A stretch of 64,000 bases of DNA from Micromonospora gifhornensis (GTDB lineage Bacteria > Actinomycetota > Actinomycetes > Mycobacteriales > Micromonosporaceae): contig NZ_BOPA01000020.1 of NCBI RefSeq assembly GCF_016863515.1, positions 62,001-126,000 on the forward strand. The letters are read 5' to 3'. Positions 1 through 8,415 of this stretch are shown here, piece by piece. Position 1 is the stretch's first letter. Each line of letters opens with the position of its first letter. Both the position numbers and the translations under genes were made by a program. The notes under the pieces are model-generated. The model saw nothing but the letters and a program-made list of their open reading frames with translations, was not told the origin of the DNA and made no database searches.

Positions 1-208
1 CTCCCACCCAGGCGAGGGCGGCCTTGGACGGGAAGTGCCGCATCAGGGTGCGGGCGCTGATCCCGGTGGCCGCGGAGATGTCGTCCCAGCCGGTGGCGCC
101 GTAGCCGCGCACGGCCCAGAGCTTCAGGGCCGCGGTGCCGACCGCTTCGGGATCGAGCACGGTGGGTCGACCACGTCGGCGCGGGGTGGGCGAGAGATCC
201 GAGGCCAT
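1..208 (-). CDS. TetR-family transcriptional regulator, N-terminal part (cut by window edge)
   Basis: Only the first 69 codons are present. The reading frame from the ATG at 208 gives a basic arm (RRRGRP) followed by a helix-turn-helix typical of TetR proteins: a helix around LKLWAVRGY, then DDISAATGISARTLMRHF, then PSKAAL. The recognition helix with the HF-x-SK ending is the family hallmark. The ligand-binding C-terminal domain lies outside the window, so the inducer and regulated genes cannot be named. A 21-base imperfect palindrome ends two bases before the start codon, which suggests autorepression. The next gene upstream, glycogen synthase, points the same way but is separated by about 400 bases of repeats. 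Confidence 0.85.
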   Translation of the reverse strand, partial: MASDLSPTPRRRGRPTVLDPEAVGTAALKLWAVRGYGATGWDDISAATGISARTLMRHFPSKAALAWVG

Positions 209-209
209 G

Positions 210-230
210 CCACAAGTGAATCATTTTTGG
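210..230. promoter_or_regulatory. Imperfect palindrome next to the tetR start, candidate operator
   Basis: The 21 bases read CCAnAAnTGAnTCAnTTnTGG on the plus strand, with 16 of 20 paired positions symmetric. It ends one base before the start codon of the TetR gene. TetR repressors usually bind such dyads over their own promoter, so this is a good autoregulatory site candidate; binding is inferred. Confidence 0.5.
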
Positions 231-370
231 CAAGAAGCGTCAATAATCAGGTCGATGCTGTGCCAGGGGTGCTCTCGTCAGCAACGGAGTGCAATCACAT
301 GGGCGGGGCGGCGTCTCTCCTGCTGCCCCGCACCGACCTGCTCCTGACCGCACCGCCACTACCCCGGATC

Positions 371-412
371 TGGGTGCGTTTGTTGTTGCTGTGACGACAA
401 CAAACGCACCCA
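371..412. terminator. Long perfect hairpin, possible terminator or small palindromic element
   Basis: A perfect 16-bp stem (TGGGTGCGTTTGTTGT against its complement at 397-412) closes a 10-base loop. The stem is much less GC-rich than its surroundings and has no T tract. It lies between the glycogen synthase gene and the TetR gene, both on the minus strand, so it could end glycogen synthase transcription, but a palindromic repeat unit is equally possible. Confidence 0.5.
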
Positions 413-438
413 CAGGAAGGCGGAACAGCTGCGTGAGC

Positions 439-492
439 GCGCCCACGTGACGGGCCGCGCCCACGTGACGGGCCGCGCCCACGTGACGGGGC
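439..492. repeat. Three perfect 18-bp tandem repeats carrying CACGTG
   Basis: The unit GCGCCCACGTGACGGGCC occurs three times head to tail, the last copy differing only at its final two bases. Each copy contains the palindromic hexamer CACGTG, giving three evenly spaced sites about 1.7 helical turns apart. No gene covers it. Regular phasing is compatible with a protein-binding array, or it may be a simple minisatellite. Confidence 0.8.
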
Positions 493-572
493 AGCGGCCG
501 TCGGCGTACCGCTGGCCCGGCGGCGGTGCGCTGCGGGCGCGATGCGGATCGTCCGAGTAAGGGCGGTGCCGA

Positions 573-633
573 GTGTTAAAAGGGGGCCCTTCCTCTACCC
601 GAGGCGTTAATAGGGTGCCCTTCCTTACATCAG
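573..633. repeat. Dimeric GGGCCC intergenic element, copy 1
   Basis: Two roughly 30-bp half-units of the form GTTAAnAGGGGnCCCTTCCT follow each other (573-603 and 604-633). The same dimer occurs at 52936-52994 and 56828-56886, each time immediately after the stop codon of a minus-strand gene. Here the TTA that supplies the stop codon of the glycogen synthase gene (625-627) lies inside the element. Confidence 0.8.
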
Positions 634-1821
634 TGAGCGGTAGAGCGCGAGGGTGCGGGCGGCGATCGCGTCCCAGGAGAAGTGCTCGACCGCCCGGCGA
701 CGTCCGGCCCGGCCCAGGGCGGCGGCGTGGTCGGGCGAGGCCAGCAGCTCGTTCATCCGCGCTGCCAGGTCGGCCTCGAAGCGGGCCGGGTCGGCGGGCG
801 TGCCGTCCAGACCGGCCTGCTCGATCGGGACCAGCAGGCCCGTCTCGCCGTCGGCGACCACCTCGGGGATGCCGCCGGTGGCGGTGGCGACCACTGCGGT
901 CTCGCAGGCCATCGCCTCCAGGTTGACGATGCCCATCGGCTCGTACACCGAGGGGCAGACGAAGATGGTGGCGTGGGTGAGCACCTGGATCACCTCGGGC
1001 TTGGGCAGCATCTCGGCCACCCAGATCACCCCGGACCGGCTCGCCCGCAGCTCGGCGACCAGACCCTCCACCTCGGCGGCGATCTCCGGCGTGTCCGGTG
1101 CGCCGGCCAACAGCACGAGCTGGGTCTGCGGGGGCAGGTTGCGGGCGGCGCGCAGCAGGTGTGGCAGGCCCTTCTGCCGGGTGATCCGCCCGACGTAGAC
1201 CACGCTGGGCAGGGCCGGGTCGATGCCGAGTCGGGCCAGCACGTCCGTGCCCGGGTCCGGAGCGTACTGCGCGGTGTCGATGCCGTTGTAGATCACGTGC
1301 ACCCGGTCCGGATCGATCGACGGGTACGCGGTCAGCACGTCCCGGCGCATGCCGGCGCTGACCGCCACGATCGCGTCGGCCGACTCGTAGGCGGTGCGTT
1401 CGCACCAGGAGGAGAGGGCGTAGCCGCCGCCGAGCTGTTCGGCCTTCCACGGGCGCAGCGGCTCCAGGCTGTGCGCGGTCACCACGTGCGGCACCCCGTA
1501 CAGCAGCTTCGCGGTGTGCCCGGCCAGGTTGGCGTACCAGGTGTGGCTGTGCACCACGTCCGCGCCGGCACACCCGGCGGCCATCTCCAGGTCGACGCCC
1601 ATTGTTCGCAGCGCGGGGTTCGCGCCGGCCAGGCCCGCCGGTTCCGGGTACGCCCGCACGCCCGGCTCGGTGCGCGGTGCGCCGAAGCAGTGCACCCGGA
1701 CCTCGGCGAGCCGGCGCAGTTCCCGGGCCAGGTACTCGACGTGCACCCCGGCGCCGCCGTAGACCTCCGGCGGGTACTCCCGGGTGAGCAGGTCGACGCG
1801 CAGTCCGGTGGAGTCGGTCAT
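625..1821 (-). CDS. glgA: Actinobacterial glycogen synthase / maltose-1-phosphate synthase (GlgA/GlgM, GT4)
   Basis: A 398-residue GT-B glycosyltransferase of family 4. The N-terminal segment has the EYPPEVYGGAGVHVEYLA motif of the actinobacterial enzyme (about residues 15-32), and the C-terminal domain has the E-x7-E donor-site motif EPMGIVNLEAM near residue 295. It transfers glucose from ADP-glucose; the mycobacterial homologue (Rv1212c) makes maltose 1-phosphate for the GlgE route, and the divergent glgC neighbour matches the mycobacterial arrangement. I chose the ATG at 1821 over the GTG at 1830 because a TAGGGT -10 box lies seven bases before it, giving a leaderless start. The stop codon lies in a repeat element. 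Confidence 0.9.
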   Translation of the reverse strand: MTDSTGLRVDLLTREYPPEVYGGAGVHVEYLARELRRLAEVRVHCFGAPRTEPGVRAYPEPAGLAGANPALRTMGVDLEMAAGCAGADVVHSHTWYANLAGHTAKLLYGVPHVVTAHSLEPLRPWKAEQLGGGYALSSWCERTAYESADAIVAVSAGMRRDVLTAYPSIDPDRVHVIYNGIDTAQYAPDPGTDVLARLGIDPALPSVVYVGRITRQKGLPHLLRAARNLPPQTQLVLLAGAPDTPEIAAEVEGLVAELRASRSGVIWVAEMLPKPEVIQVLTHATIFVCPSVYEPMGIVNLEAMACETAVVATATGGIPEVVADGETGLLVPIEQAGLDGTPADPARFEADLAARMNELLASPDHAAALGRAGRRRAVEHFSWDAIAARTLALYRSLM

Positions 1822-1892
1822 GCCCGGCACCCTAGTGCAGAAGTGTGCCCGTACGAGTGGTGAAGCGGCACCGGGATGGATAGCGTCTGGTC
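1822..1892. promoter_or_regulatory. Divergent promoter region of glgA and glgC, both probably leaderless
   Basis: On the plus strand TAGCGT (1881-1886) is followed by six bases and the glgC ATG. On the minus strand TAGGGT (1834-1829) is followed by seven bases and the glgA ATG. Both fit the actinobacterial TAnnnT-N6-7-start layout of leaderless transcripts. The -35 boxes are weak. Confidence 0.55.
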
Positions 1893-3125
1893 ATGGCTGA
1901 GAAGGTGCTCGCGATCGTCCTGGCCGGCGGAGAGGGCAAGCGCCTGATGCCGCTCACCGCGGACCGGGCCAAGCCGGCCGTCCCGTTCGGCGGGATGTAC
2001 CGCATGGTCGACTTCGTCCTCTCCAACCTGGCCAACGCCGGGTACCTCAAGATCGTCGTGCTGACCCAGTACAAGTCCCACTCCCTCGACCGGCACATCA
2101 CCAAGACCTGGCGGATGTCGACGTTGCTCGGCAACTACGTCACGCCGGTGCCCGCGCAGCAGCGCCGGGGCCCGTGGTGGTTCGCCGGCTCGGCGGACGC
2201 GATCTACCAGAGCTTCAACCTGATCTACGACGAGCAGCCCGACTACGTGATCGTCTTCGGTGCCGACCACATCTACCGGATGGACCCCCGGCAGATGGTG
2301 GAGGAGCACATCGCCTCCGGGGCAGCCGTGACCGTGGCCGGCATCCGGCAGCCGCTGTCCATGGCCGACCAGTTCGGTGTCATCGAGGTCGCCGAGGACG
2401 GCCGGCGGATCCGGGCCTTCCGGGAGAAGCCCACCGACGCGGTGGGGCTGCCCGACGCGCCCGACGAGATCTACGCCTCGATGGGCAACTACGTCTTCAC
2501 CACCCGGGCGCTCATCGACGCGGTCGAGCGGGACGCCGAGGACCGCTCCAGCAAGCACGACATGGGCGGCAGCATCATCCCGATGCTTGTCGAGCGGGGC
2601 GAGGCGAATGTCTACGACTTCCGCGACAACGAGGTGCCCGGCAGCACCGACCGGGATCGGGGCTACTGGCGTGACGTGGGAACGCTCGACTCCTTCTACG
2701 ACGCGCACATGGATCTGATCAACGTCCACCCGGTGTTCAACCTCTACAACTTCGACTGGCCGATCTACACCGAGCAGCCGCCGTACCCGCCTGCCAAGTT
2801 CGTGCACCAGTGGGGTGAGCGGGTCGGCCGGGCGGTCGCCTCGATGGTCTCGCCCGGTGCGGTGATCTCCGGCTCACTTGTGGAGAACTCGATCGTCTCG
2901 CCCAAGGTGAAGGTGCATTCCTGGGCGCACGTGGACGGCTCGGTGCTGATGGAAGGTGTTGAGATCGGCCGGCACGCGGTGGTGCGCCGGGCCATCCTGG
3001 ACAAGAATGTCCACGTTCCCGAGGGCGCCGAGATCGGCGTCGATCTGGAACGCGACAGGCAGCGCTACACCGTCTCCGACAACGGCATCGTGGTCATCGG
3101 CAAAGGTCAGAAGGTGGAGCCGTGA
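1893..3125 (+). CDS. glgC: Glucose-1-phosphate adenylyltransferase (ADP-glucose pyrophosphorylase)
   Basis: A 410-residue enzyme that makes ADP-glucose from glucose 1-phosphate and ATP, the committed step of glycogen and alpha-glucan synthesis. The nucleotide-binding signature [19 protein letters not shown] starts at residue 11, and [15 protein letters not shown] follows. The C-terminal third carries left-handed beta-helix hexapeptides (for example [20 protein letters not shown]). Length is normal for the bacterial family. The ATG at 1893 has a TAGCGT -10 box six bases upstream. It diverges from glgA and precedes pgm by 52 bases in the same direction, so substrate supply and use are genetically linked. 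Confidence 0.96.
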   Translation: MAEKVLAIVLAGGEGKRLMPLTADRAKPAVPFGGMYRMVDFVLSNLANAGYLKIVVLTQYKSHSLDRHITKTWRMSTLLGNYVTPVPAQQRRGPWWFAGSADAIYQSFNLIYDEQPDYVIVFGADHIYRMDPRQMVEEHIASGAAVTVAGIRQPLSMADQFGVIEVAEDGRRIRAFREKPTDAVGLPDAPDEIYASMGNYVFTTRALIDAVERDAEDRSSKHDMGGSIIPMLVERGEANVYDFRDNEVPGSTDRDRGYWRDVGTLDSFYDAHMDLINVHPVFNLYNFDWPIYTEQPPYPPAKFVHQWGERVGRAVASMVSPGAVISGSLVENSIVSPKVKVHSWAHVDGSVLMEGVEIGRHAVVRRAILDKNVHVPEGAEIGVDLERDRQRYTVSDNGIVVIGKGQKVEP

Positions 3126-3177
3126 GCGCGAGGAGTGAGCTTGCGAGCCCCGCAGTCGCGAACGAAAGGCCAGCACC

Positions 3178-4824
3178 GTGAGTAGTCATCCTCGTGCCGG
3201 GCAGCCGGCTCAGCCCGCCGACCTGGTCGACGTGCCTCGACTGGTGACTGCCTACTACGCCGAGCATCCGGATCCCGCCGACCCGGCCCAGCAGGTCTCC
3301 TTCGGCACCTCGGGGCACCGCGGGTCGAGCCTGCGCAACGCCTTCAACTCCGACCACATCCTCGCCGTCACCCAGGCGCTCTGCGACTACCGCCAGGCCC
3401 AGGGCATCGACGGGCCGCTCTTCCTCGGGCGGGACACCCACGCGCTGTCCGCGCCGGCCGCCGTCGACGCGCTGGAGGTGCTCGCCGCCAACGGGGTCAC
3501 CGTGCTGCTGGACAGCCGTGACGGCTACACCCCCACCCCGGCGGTGTCGCACGCGATCCTCACCCACAACCGGGGCCGTACCGCCGGGCTCGCCGACGGC
3601 ATCGTGATCACCCCGTCGCACAACCCGCCGGACGACGGCGGGTTCAAGTACAACCCCACCCATGGCGGCCCGGCCGACTCCGACGCCACGAAGTGGATCC
3701 AGGACCGGGCGAACGCGATCCTCGCCGCCGGGGGCAAGGAGGTGCGCCGCATCCCGTACGCGCGGGCCCGCGCCGTCGACACCACCGGCACGTACGACTT
3801 CCTCGGTGCGTACGTCGACGACCTGCCTGCGGTGCTCGACCTGGACGCGATCCGTGCCGCCGGGGTCCGCATCGGCGCCGACCCGCTCGGCGGTGCCAGC
3901 GTCGCCTACTGGGGTGAGATCGCCGAGCGGCACCGCCTCGACCTGAGCGTGGTCAACCCGACCGTCGATCCGACCTGGCGGTTCATGACCCTCGACGGCG
4001 ACGGCAAGATCCGGATGGACTGCTCCTCGCCGAACGCGATGGCCTCGCTCATCGCCATGCGCGCGGATTACCAGGTGGCCACCGGCAACGACGCCGACGC
4101 CGACCGGCACGGCATCGTCACCCCGGACGCCGGGCTGATGAACCCGAACCATTACCTGGCCGTGGCGATCGCCCACCTGTTCGGTACCCGCGACCAGTGG
4201 GGTCCGGCCGCGGCGGTCGGCAAGACCCTGGTCTCCTCATCGATGATCGACCGGGTGGCGGCCGACCTCGGGCGTCCGCTGCTGGAGGTGCCGGTCGGCT
4301 TCAAGTGGTTCGTGCCCGGGCTGCTCGACGGCACGGTCGGCTTCGGTGGGGAGGAGAGCGCGGGAGCGTCGTTCCTGCGCCGCGACGGCGGCACCTGGAC
4401 GACCGACAAGGACGGCATCCTGCTCTGCCTGCTCGCCTCCGAGATCATCGCGATGACCGGCCGTACGCCGAGCGAGCACTGGGCCGAGTTGGCCGAGCGT
4501 TTCGGTGCGCCCGCGTACGCCCGGATCGACGCCCCGGCCACGCGGGAGCAGAAGGCCGTGCTCGGCAAGCTCTCCCCGGAGCAGGTACGCGCCACCGAGC
4601 TCGCCGGTGAGCCGATCACCGCCACGCTCACCACGGCGCCCGGCAACGGGGCACCGATCGGCGGGCTGAAGGTGACCACCGAGTCGGGCTGGTTCGCGGC
4701 CCGCCCGTCCGGCACCGAGGACGTGTACAAGATCTACGCCGAGTCCTTCCAGGGGCCGGAGCATCTGGCCCGGATCCAGCAGGAGGCCAAGGACGTGGTC
4801 GACTCGGTGCTCGCCGGCGCGTAG
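3178..4824 (+). CDS. pgm: Phosphoglucomutase (alpha-D-glucose phosphate-specific)
   Basis: A 548-residue alpha-phosphohexomutase that interconverts glucose 6-phosphate and glucose 1-phosphate, feeding GlgC and nucleotide-sugar synthesis for the polysaccharide locus that follows. The phosphoserine loop [16 protein letters not shown] begins near residue 145, the metal-binding loop [10 protein letters not shown] is near residue 304, and the C-terminal phosphate-binding [15 protein letters not shown] is intact. The GTG start has a GAAAGG Shine-Dalgarno. The gene lies 52 bases after glgC and may be co-transcribed with it. A strong hairpin follows the stop codon. Confidence 0.95.
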   Translation: MSSHPRAGQPAQPADLVDVPRLVTAYYAEHPDPADPAQQVSFGTSGHRGSSLRNAFNSDHILAVTQALCDYRQAQGIDGPLFLGRDTHALSAPAAVDALEVLAANGVTVLLDSRDGYTPTPAVSHAILTHNRGRTAGLADGIVITPSHNPPDDGGFKYNPTHGGPADSDATKWIQDRANAILAAGGKEVRRIPYARARAVDTTGTYDFLGAYVDDLPAVLDLDAIRAAGVRIGADPLGGASVAYWGEIAERHRLDLSVVNPTVDPTWRFMTLDGDGKIRMDCSSPNAMASLIAMRADYQVATGNDADADRHGIVTPDAGLMNPNHYLAVAIAHLFGTRDQWGPAAAVGKTLVSSSMIDRVAADLGRPLLEVPVGFKWFVPGLLDGTVGFGGEESAGASFLRRDGGTWTTDKDGILLCLLASEIIAMTGRTPSEHWAELAERFGAPAYARIDAPATREQKAVLGKLSPEQVRATELAGEPITATLTTAPGNGAPIGGLKVTTESGWFAARPSGTEDVYKIYAESFQGPEHLARIQQEAKDVVDSVLAGA

Positions 4825-4862
4825 GCAGCCCCCGCCCGGCCGGCGGCCTCGACCGGACGAAG

Positions 4863-4894
4863 CCGACTGAGCCGGAAAACTCCGGCTCAGTCGG
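4863..4894. terminator. Bidirectional hairpin terminator between pgm and wecB
   Basis: A perfect 14-bp stem built on CGACTGAGCCGGA closes an AAAC tetraloop between two converging genes. There is no T run, as is usual for GC-rich actinobacteria. Confidence 0.75.
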
Positions 4895-4905
4895 GGGACT
4901 CCGGC

Positions 4906-5991
4906 TCAGCGGAGGAATTCGGCGATCACCGCGGCGATGCGTTCACCGGCTCGGCCGTCCCACAGCGGCGGCACCGGCCAGTCGGCGGCGTGCCGGTCGG
5001 TGGCCAGCAGGGTGCGTACCTCGTCGACCAGGCCGGCCCGGGTCACCAGCCGGTTCGTGCCGTGGGTGATGGTCACCGGGCGTTCCGTCTCGGCCCGCAG
5101 GGTCAGGCACGGCACGCCCAGCACTGTCGTCTCCTCCTGGACGCCACCGGAGTCGGTGACGACCGCCCGGGCACCCCGGACGAGGCTGAGGAATTCCAGG
5201 TAGCCCAGGGGCTCGATGACCCGGATTCCGGGATACGGGTACAGGCCGGCGGCGGCGAGCCGTTGCCGGCCGCGCGGGTGCAGCGGGAGCACGACCTCGA
5301 TCTGGTCGGCGACACCGTGCATGGCCTTGGCCAGTTCGGCGGCGTCGCCGGGTTCGTCCACGTTGGCTGGTCGGTGCAGGGTGGCCACCACGTACTGCTC
5401 GGGTAGGCCCAGTTGGCCGCGGATGGCGGCCGCGTCGAACCGGGGCAGGTTGGCCAGCAGCGTATCGATCATCGGGTTGCCCACGAAGTGCACCTTCTCC
5501 GCGGCGATCCCCTCGTTGCCGAGGTGCACCAGCGCGTCCGGGCTGGTGGCGAAGAGCAGTTCGGACAGCCGGTCGGTGACCAGTCTGTTGATCTCCTCCG
5601 GCATGGCGCGGTTGAAGCTGCGCAGCCCGGCTTCCACGTGCGCCACCGGGATGGCGAGCTTCGTGGCGACCAGGGTGGCCGCCAGCGTCGAGTTGACGTC
5701 ACCGTAGACGACCACCAGGTCGGGGTCGGCCTCCTGGAAGGACGTTTCGAGCCGCACCATCATGTCGGCGGTCTGCCGCCCGTGGCTGCCGGAGCCGACG
5801 GCCAGGTTCTCGTCCGGTTCGGGGAGCCCGAGCTGCCGGAAGAAGACCTCGGACATGCGCTCGTCGTAGTGCTGTCCGGTGTGCACCAGACGCTGGGCGA
5901 CGTCGTGACCGTCGAGCGCACGGATCACCGGCGCCGCTTTCGGAAAGTTGGGACGCGCGCCGGCGATGTGCAGAACCGTGGCGGTAGACAA
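4906..5991 (-). CDS. wecB: UDP-N-acetylglucosamine 2-epimerase (non-hydrolysing)
   Basis: A 361-residue WecB/MnaA-family enzyme, converting UDP-GlcNAc to UDP-ManNAc for surface glycans. Family motifs are present: GARPNFPKAAPVI at the N terminus, GDVNSTLAATL, EAGLRSFNRAMPEEINR (catalytic region), and the C-terminal TDSGGVQEE with the UDP-binding loop. I chose the TTG at 5991 because a GAGGAA Shine-Dalgarno lies five bases upstream and the motif-bearing N terminus follows at once. It diverges from a two-domain dehydrogenase over an AT-rich spacer, and marks one border of the polysaccharide locus. Confidence 0.93.
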   Translation of the reverse strand: MSTATVLHIAGARPNFPKAAPVIRALDGHDVAQRLVHTGQHYDERMSEVFFRQLGLPEPDENLAVGSGSHGRQTADMMVRLETSFQEADPDLVVVYGDVNSTLAATLVATKLAIPVAHVEAGLRSFNRAMPEEINRLVTDRLSELLFATSPDALVHLGNEGIAAEKVHFVGNPMIDTLLANLPRFDAAAIRGQLGLPEQYVVATLHRPANVDEPGDAAELAKAMHGVADQIEVVLPLHPRGRQRLAAAGLYPYPGIRVIEPLGYLEFLSLVRGARAVVTDSGGVQEETTVLGVPCLTLRAETERPVTITHGTNRLVTRAGLVDEVRTLLATDRHAADWPVPPLWDGRAGERIAAVIAEFLR

Positions 5992-6164
5992 ATATTCCTC
6001 GCATGATTCGGCAGCTATTGTTCAATGACGCGCCAATGATACAAGTTATCCGGTTTGGTAATGGTATTCACCGTACAATTTGGCGCGACGGAGGCGTCAC
6101 TGTGTGCACCGCCGGAAGGGCTGGCTGTCGCGGACGCCAGGTGTTCTCCCCGAAGGCAGGTCCC
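5992..6164. promoter_or_regulatory. AT-rich divergent promoter region between wecB and the two-domain dehydrogenase
   Basis: This spacer is markedly richer in A+T than the surroundings. Toward wecB a TTGTAT and an ACAATA box are 17 bases apart; toward the dehydrogenase a TACAAT box lies at 6074-6079 without a clear -35. Eight-base inverted arms CGCGCCAA (6029-6036) and TTGGCGCG (6080-6087) bracket the centre and could bind a regulator. All regulatory roles are inferred. Confidence 0.45.
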
Positions 6165-8333
6165 GTGAAGCAGGTCGTCCAGTCCGTGTCCGGTGGCGAG
6201 GTCAGGATCGTCGAGGTTCCGCAACCCGAACCGACCGCCACCGAGGTGCTCGTGGCCGTACGCCGGTCCCTGCTCTCCGCCGGGACCGAACGTGCCGTCC
6301 GCGAACTGGCGTCGGCGAGCCTGCTGAGCAAGGCACGGGCCCGGCCGGACCTGGTGCGGCAGGTCGTGCACAAGGCCCGCACGGACGGTGTGCGGACGAC
6401 GCTCGCGGCGGTGCGTGGCCGACTCGACGAGGACATGCCGCTGGGGTACAGCGCCACCGGTGTGGTGGTCGCCGCCGGTGCCGCCACCGACGGTCTGCGG
6501 CCGGGCATGCGGGTCGCCACGGCCTCGGCGGGGCACGCCGAGTACCAGACGGTGCCCGGCCTGCTCGCGGTACCCGTACCCGACGGGGTGTCGGACCAGG
6601 CCGCCGCCTTCGGCGCGGTGGCAGCCATCGCGATGCAGGGACTGCGGCAGGCCGAGGTGGGGGTGGGTGGCACGGTCGCCGTCGTCGGCCTCGGTCTGGT
6701 CGGGCAGCTGACGGTCCGGTTGGCGCTCGCCTCGGGGCTTCGCGTCATCGGTGTGGACCTGCGCGAGTGGACTGCCGAACTGGCCACCAGCGGCGGTGCG
6801 ACAGGCCTGGTCGAGGCCGGCGCGGCGACCACCGAACAGATCATGGAACTGACCCGGGGGCGGGGCGTCGACGCGGTCCTGATCACCGCGGCGACCCGCT
6901 CCTCGGGGCCGGTCACCCGCAGCGCCGAGATCGCCCGGGACCGCGCCCGGCTGGTCGTGGTCGGCGACGTCGGGTTGGAACTCGACCGGCGGGCGTTCTA
7001 CGAGCGCGAACTGGACCTGCGGTTCGCCCGCAGCTACGGTCCCGGCCGCTACGACCGGGCCTACGAGGAGTGGGGCGTCGACTACCCGGCCGGGCACGTG
7101 CGCTGGACGGCGCGCGGCAACATCGAGACCTACCTCGACCTGGTCGACAGCGGTCGGGTCGCGGTCGACGACCTGGTCACCCACGTGTTCGAGGTGGCGC
7201 AGGCGACCGCGGCGTACGAGGCGCTGGCCGCCGACCCACGCTCGCTCGCGGTGCAACTGAGCTACGCGGCCCCGACCGAACCTCGCGCCGACGCGGTGCT
7301 GCTGCAGCCCCGCCGTGCCTCGTCGCGGTCCCGGGCCGGGCTGATCGGCGCCGGGCTCTACGCGAAGGCCACGTTCCTGCCCGCGCTCAAGGCCGCCGGC
7401 TGGGCGGACGACCTCGCCGCCGTCACCTCCGCCAAGGGGCTGTCCGCACGACACCTCGCCGAGCGCAACGACATCCCGCTGGTGGTCGGGACCGCAGCGG
7501 ACCTGATCGGCCGCGACGACATCGACGTGGTGTTCGTCCTCAGTCGGCACGACTCGCACGCCGGCCTGGTCCGGCAGGCGCTGGACGCCGGCAAGCACGT
7601 GTTCGTGGAGAAACCACTGGCGTTGACGCAGGACGAACTCGACGAGGTCGTCGCCGCCTACCGCCGCAACTCCGGTCACCTGTTCGTCGGCTTCAACCGA
7701 CGGTACGCGCCGATGGTGGGCCACGCGAAGAAGATCCTGGCCGCCGGTGGCGGGCCGGTGACGGTCGCGTACCGGATCAACGCGGGACGGTTGCCCGACT
7801 CGCACTGGTACCACGACCGACGGCAGGGCGGCCGGATCCGCGGCGAGGTGTGCCACTTCATCGACCTCGCGTCGTGGCTGGTGGGGACGGCACCGAGCGT
7901 GGTGCACGCGTACGGCGGCGGACGGGGTGAGCCGGGGCTGGAAGAGGACGTCAGCATCCTGCTCGGATACCCGGACGGCTCCACCGCGACGATCACCTAC
8001 TGCACCGGCGGTAACCGGAGCACCCCCAAGGAGCGGGTGGAGATCCTCGGCCGTGGACACACCGTACTGATCGACGACTTCCGGCGGCTGGAGGTCGACG
8101 GCCGGGAGGTGCGGCGGGTGGCCGCGGGCAAGGGCCACCAGCAGCTGCTCGCCCTGGTCCGGCAGACGATCGTCGGGCACCGGTCCGAGGGGCGGGAGAT
8201 CGAGGCCTCGTTCGTCACCACCCGGACGGCGCTGGCCGCGGTCGCGGCGCTCACCGGCCTCGCCGAACAGCCGTCGATTCCGCCCACGCGGGCGGGCGAC
8301 GACGTCAGCGTGAGCGTCCCACTCGGCTCGTGA
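6165..8333 (+). CDS. Two-domain oxidoreductase: zinc-type dehydrogenase fused to Gfo/Idh/MocA dehydrogenase
   Basis: A 722-residue fusion. The first half (to about residue 370) is a medium-chain alcohol dehydrogenase-like fold with the nucleotide-binding VAVVGLGLVGQLTVRLA segment. The second half begins with a new Rossmann motif (RAGLIGAGLYAKATFLPAL, near residue 390) and carries the EKPLAL motif near residue 481, typical of Gfo/Idh/MocA sugar dehydrogenases. Proteins of this build are common in polysaccharide loci beside heparinase-like proteins and GT4 enzymes, exactly as here, but the substrate is not established. I chose the GTG at 6165 (GGCAGG upstream) over upstream starts, which would add a non-homologous AT-rich leader. 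Confidence 0.85.
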   Translation: MKQVVQSVSGGEVRIVEVPQPEPTATEVLVAVRRSLLSAGTERAVRELASASLLSKARARPDLVRQVVHKARTDGVRTTLAAVRGRLDEDMPLGYSATGVVVAAGAATDGLRPGMRVATASAGHAEYQTVPGLLAVPVPDGVSDQAAAFGAVAAIAMQGLRQAEVGVGGTVAVVGLGLVGQLTVRLALASGLRVIGVDLREWTAELATSGGATGLVEAGAATTEQIMELTRGRGVDAVLITAATRSSGPVTRSAEIARDRARLVVVGDVGLELDRRAFYERELDLRFARSYGPGRYDRAYEEWGVDYPAGHVRWTARGNIETYLDLVDSGRVAVDDLVTHVFEVAQATAAYEALAADPRSLAVQLSYAAPTEPRADAVLLQPRRASSRSRAGLIGAGLYAKATFLPALKAAGWADDLAAVTSAKGLSARHLAERNDIPLVVGTAADLIGRDDIDVVFVLSRHDSHAGLVRQALDAGKHVFVEKPLALTQDELDEVVAAYRRNSGHLFVGFNRRYAPMVGHAKKILAAGGGPVTVAYRINAGRLPDSHWYHDRRQGGRIRGEVCHFIDLASWLVGTAPSVVHAYGGGRGEPGLEEDVSILLGYPDGSTATITYCTGGNRSTPKERVEILGRGHTVLIDDFRRLEVDGREVRRVAAGKGHQQLLALVRQTIVGHRSEGREIEASFVTTRTALAAVAALTGLAEQPSIPPTRAGDDVSVSVPLGS

Positions 8334-8340
8334 CGTGATC

Positions 8341-8376
8341 AAGGGCGGCGGTCGGCCGAAGCCGACCGCCGCCCTT
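8341..8376. terminator. Bidirectional hairpin terminator
   Basis: A perfect 16-bp stem (AAGGGCGGCGGTCGGC with its complement) closes a CGAA tetraloop between the converging dehydrogenase and glycosyltransferase genes. The stem ends in CCCTT, so it can work in either direction. Confidence 0.85.
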
Positions 8377-8415
8377 GCGCCGAAGACGGCCGCGGCGCGT
8401 ACCGCTCGGGTGGGA

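Noticed and set aside
3126-3177. The glgC-pgm spacer GAGCGCGAGGAGTGAGCTTG... looks like a dispersed intergenic word
   Set aside because: I recall similar spacers in related genomes, but only one copy is in this window, so it cannot be supported as a repeat here.
6015-8342. A 775-codon open frame on the minus strand opposite the two-domain dehydrogenase, and similar long frames opposite tex, heparinase and pgm
   Set aside because: High GC leaves long open frames opposite real genes. Their products are Arg/Gly/His/Asp-rich with no domain motif, while the true strand has intact family motifs.
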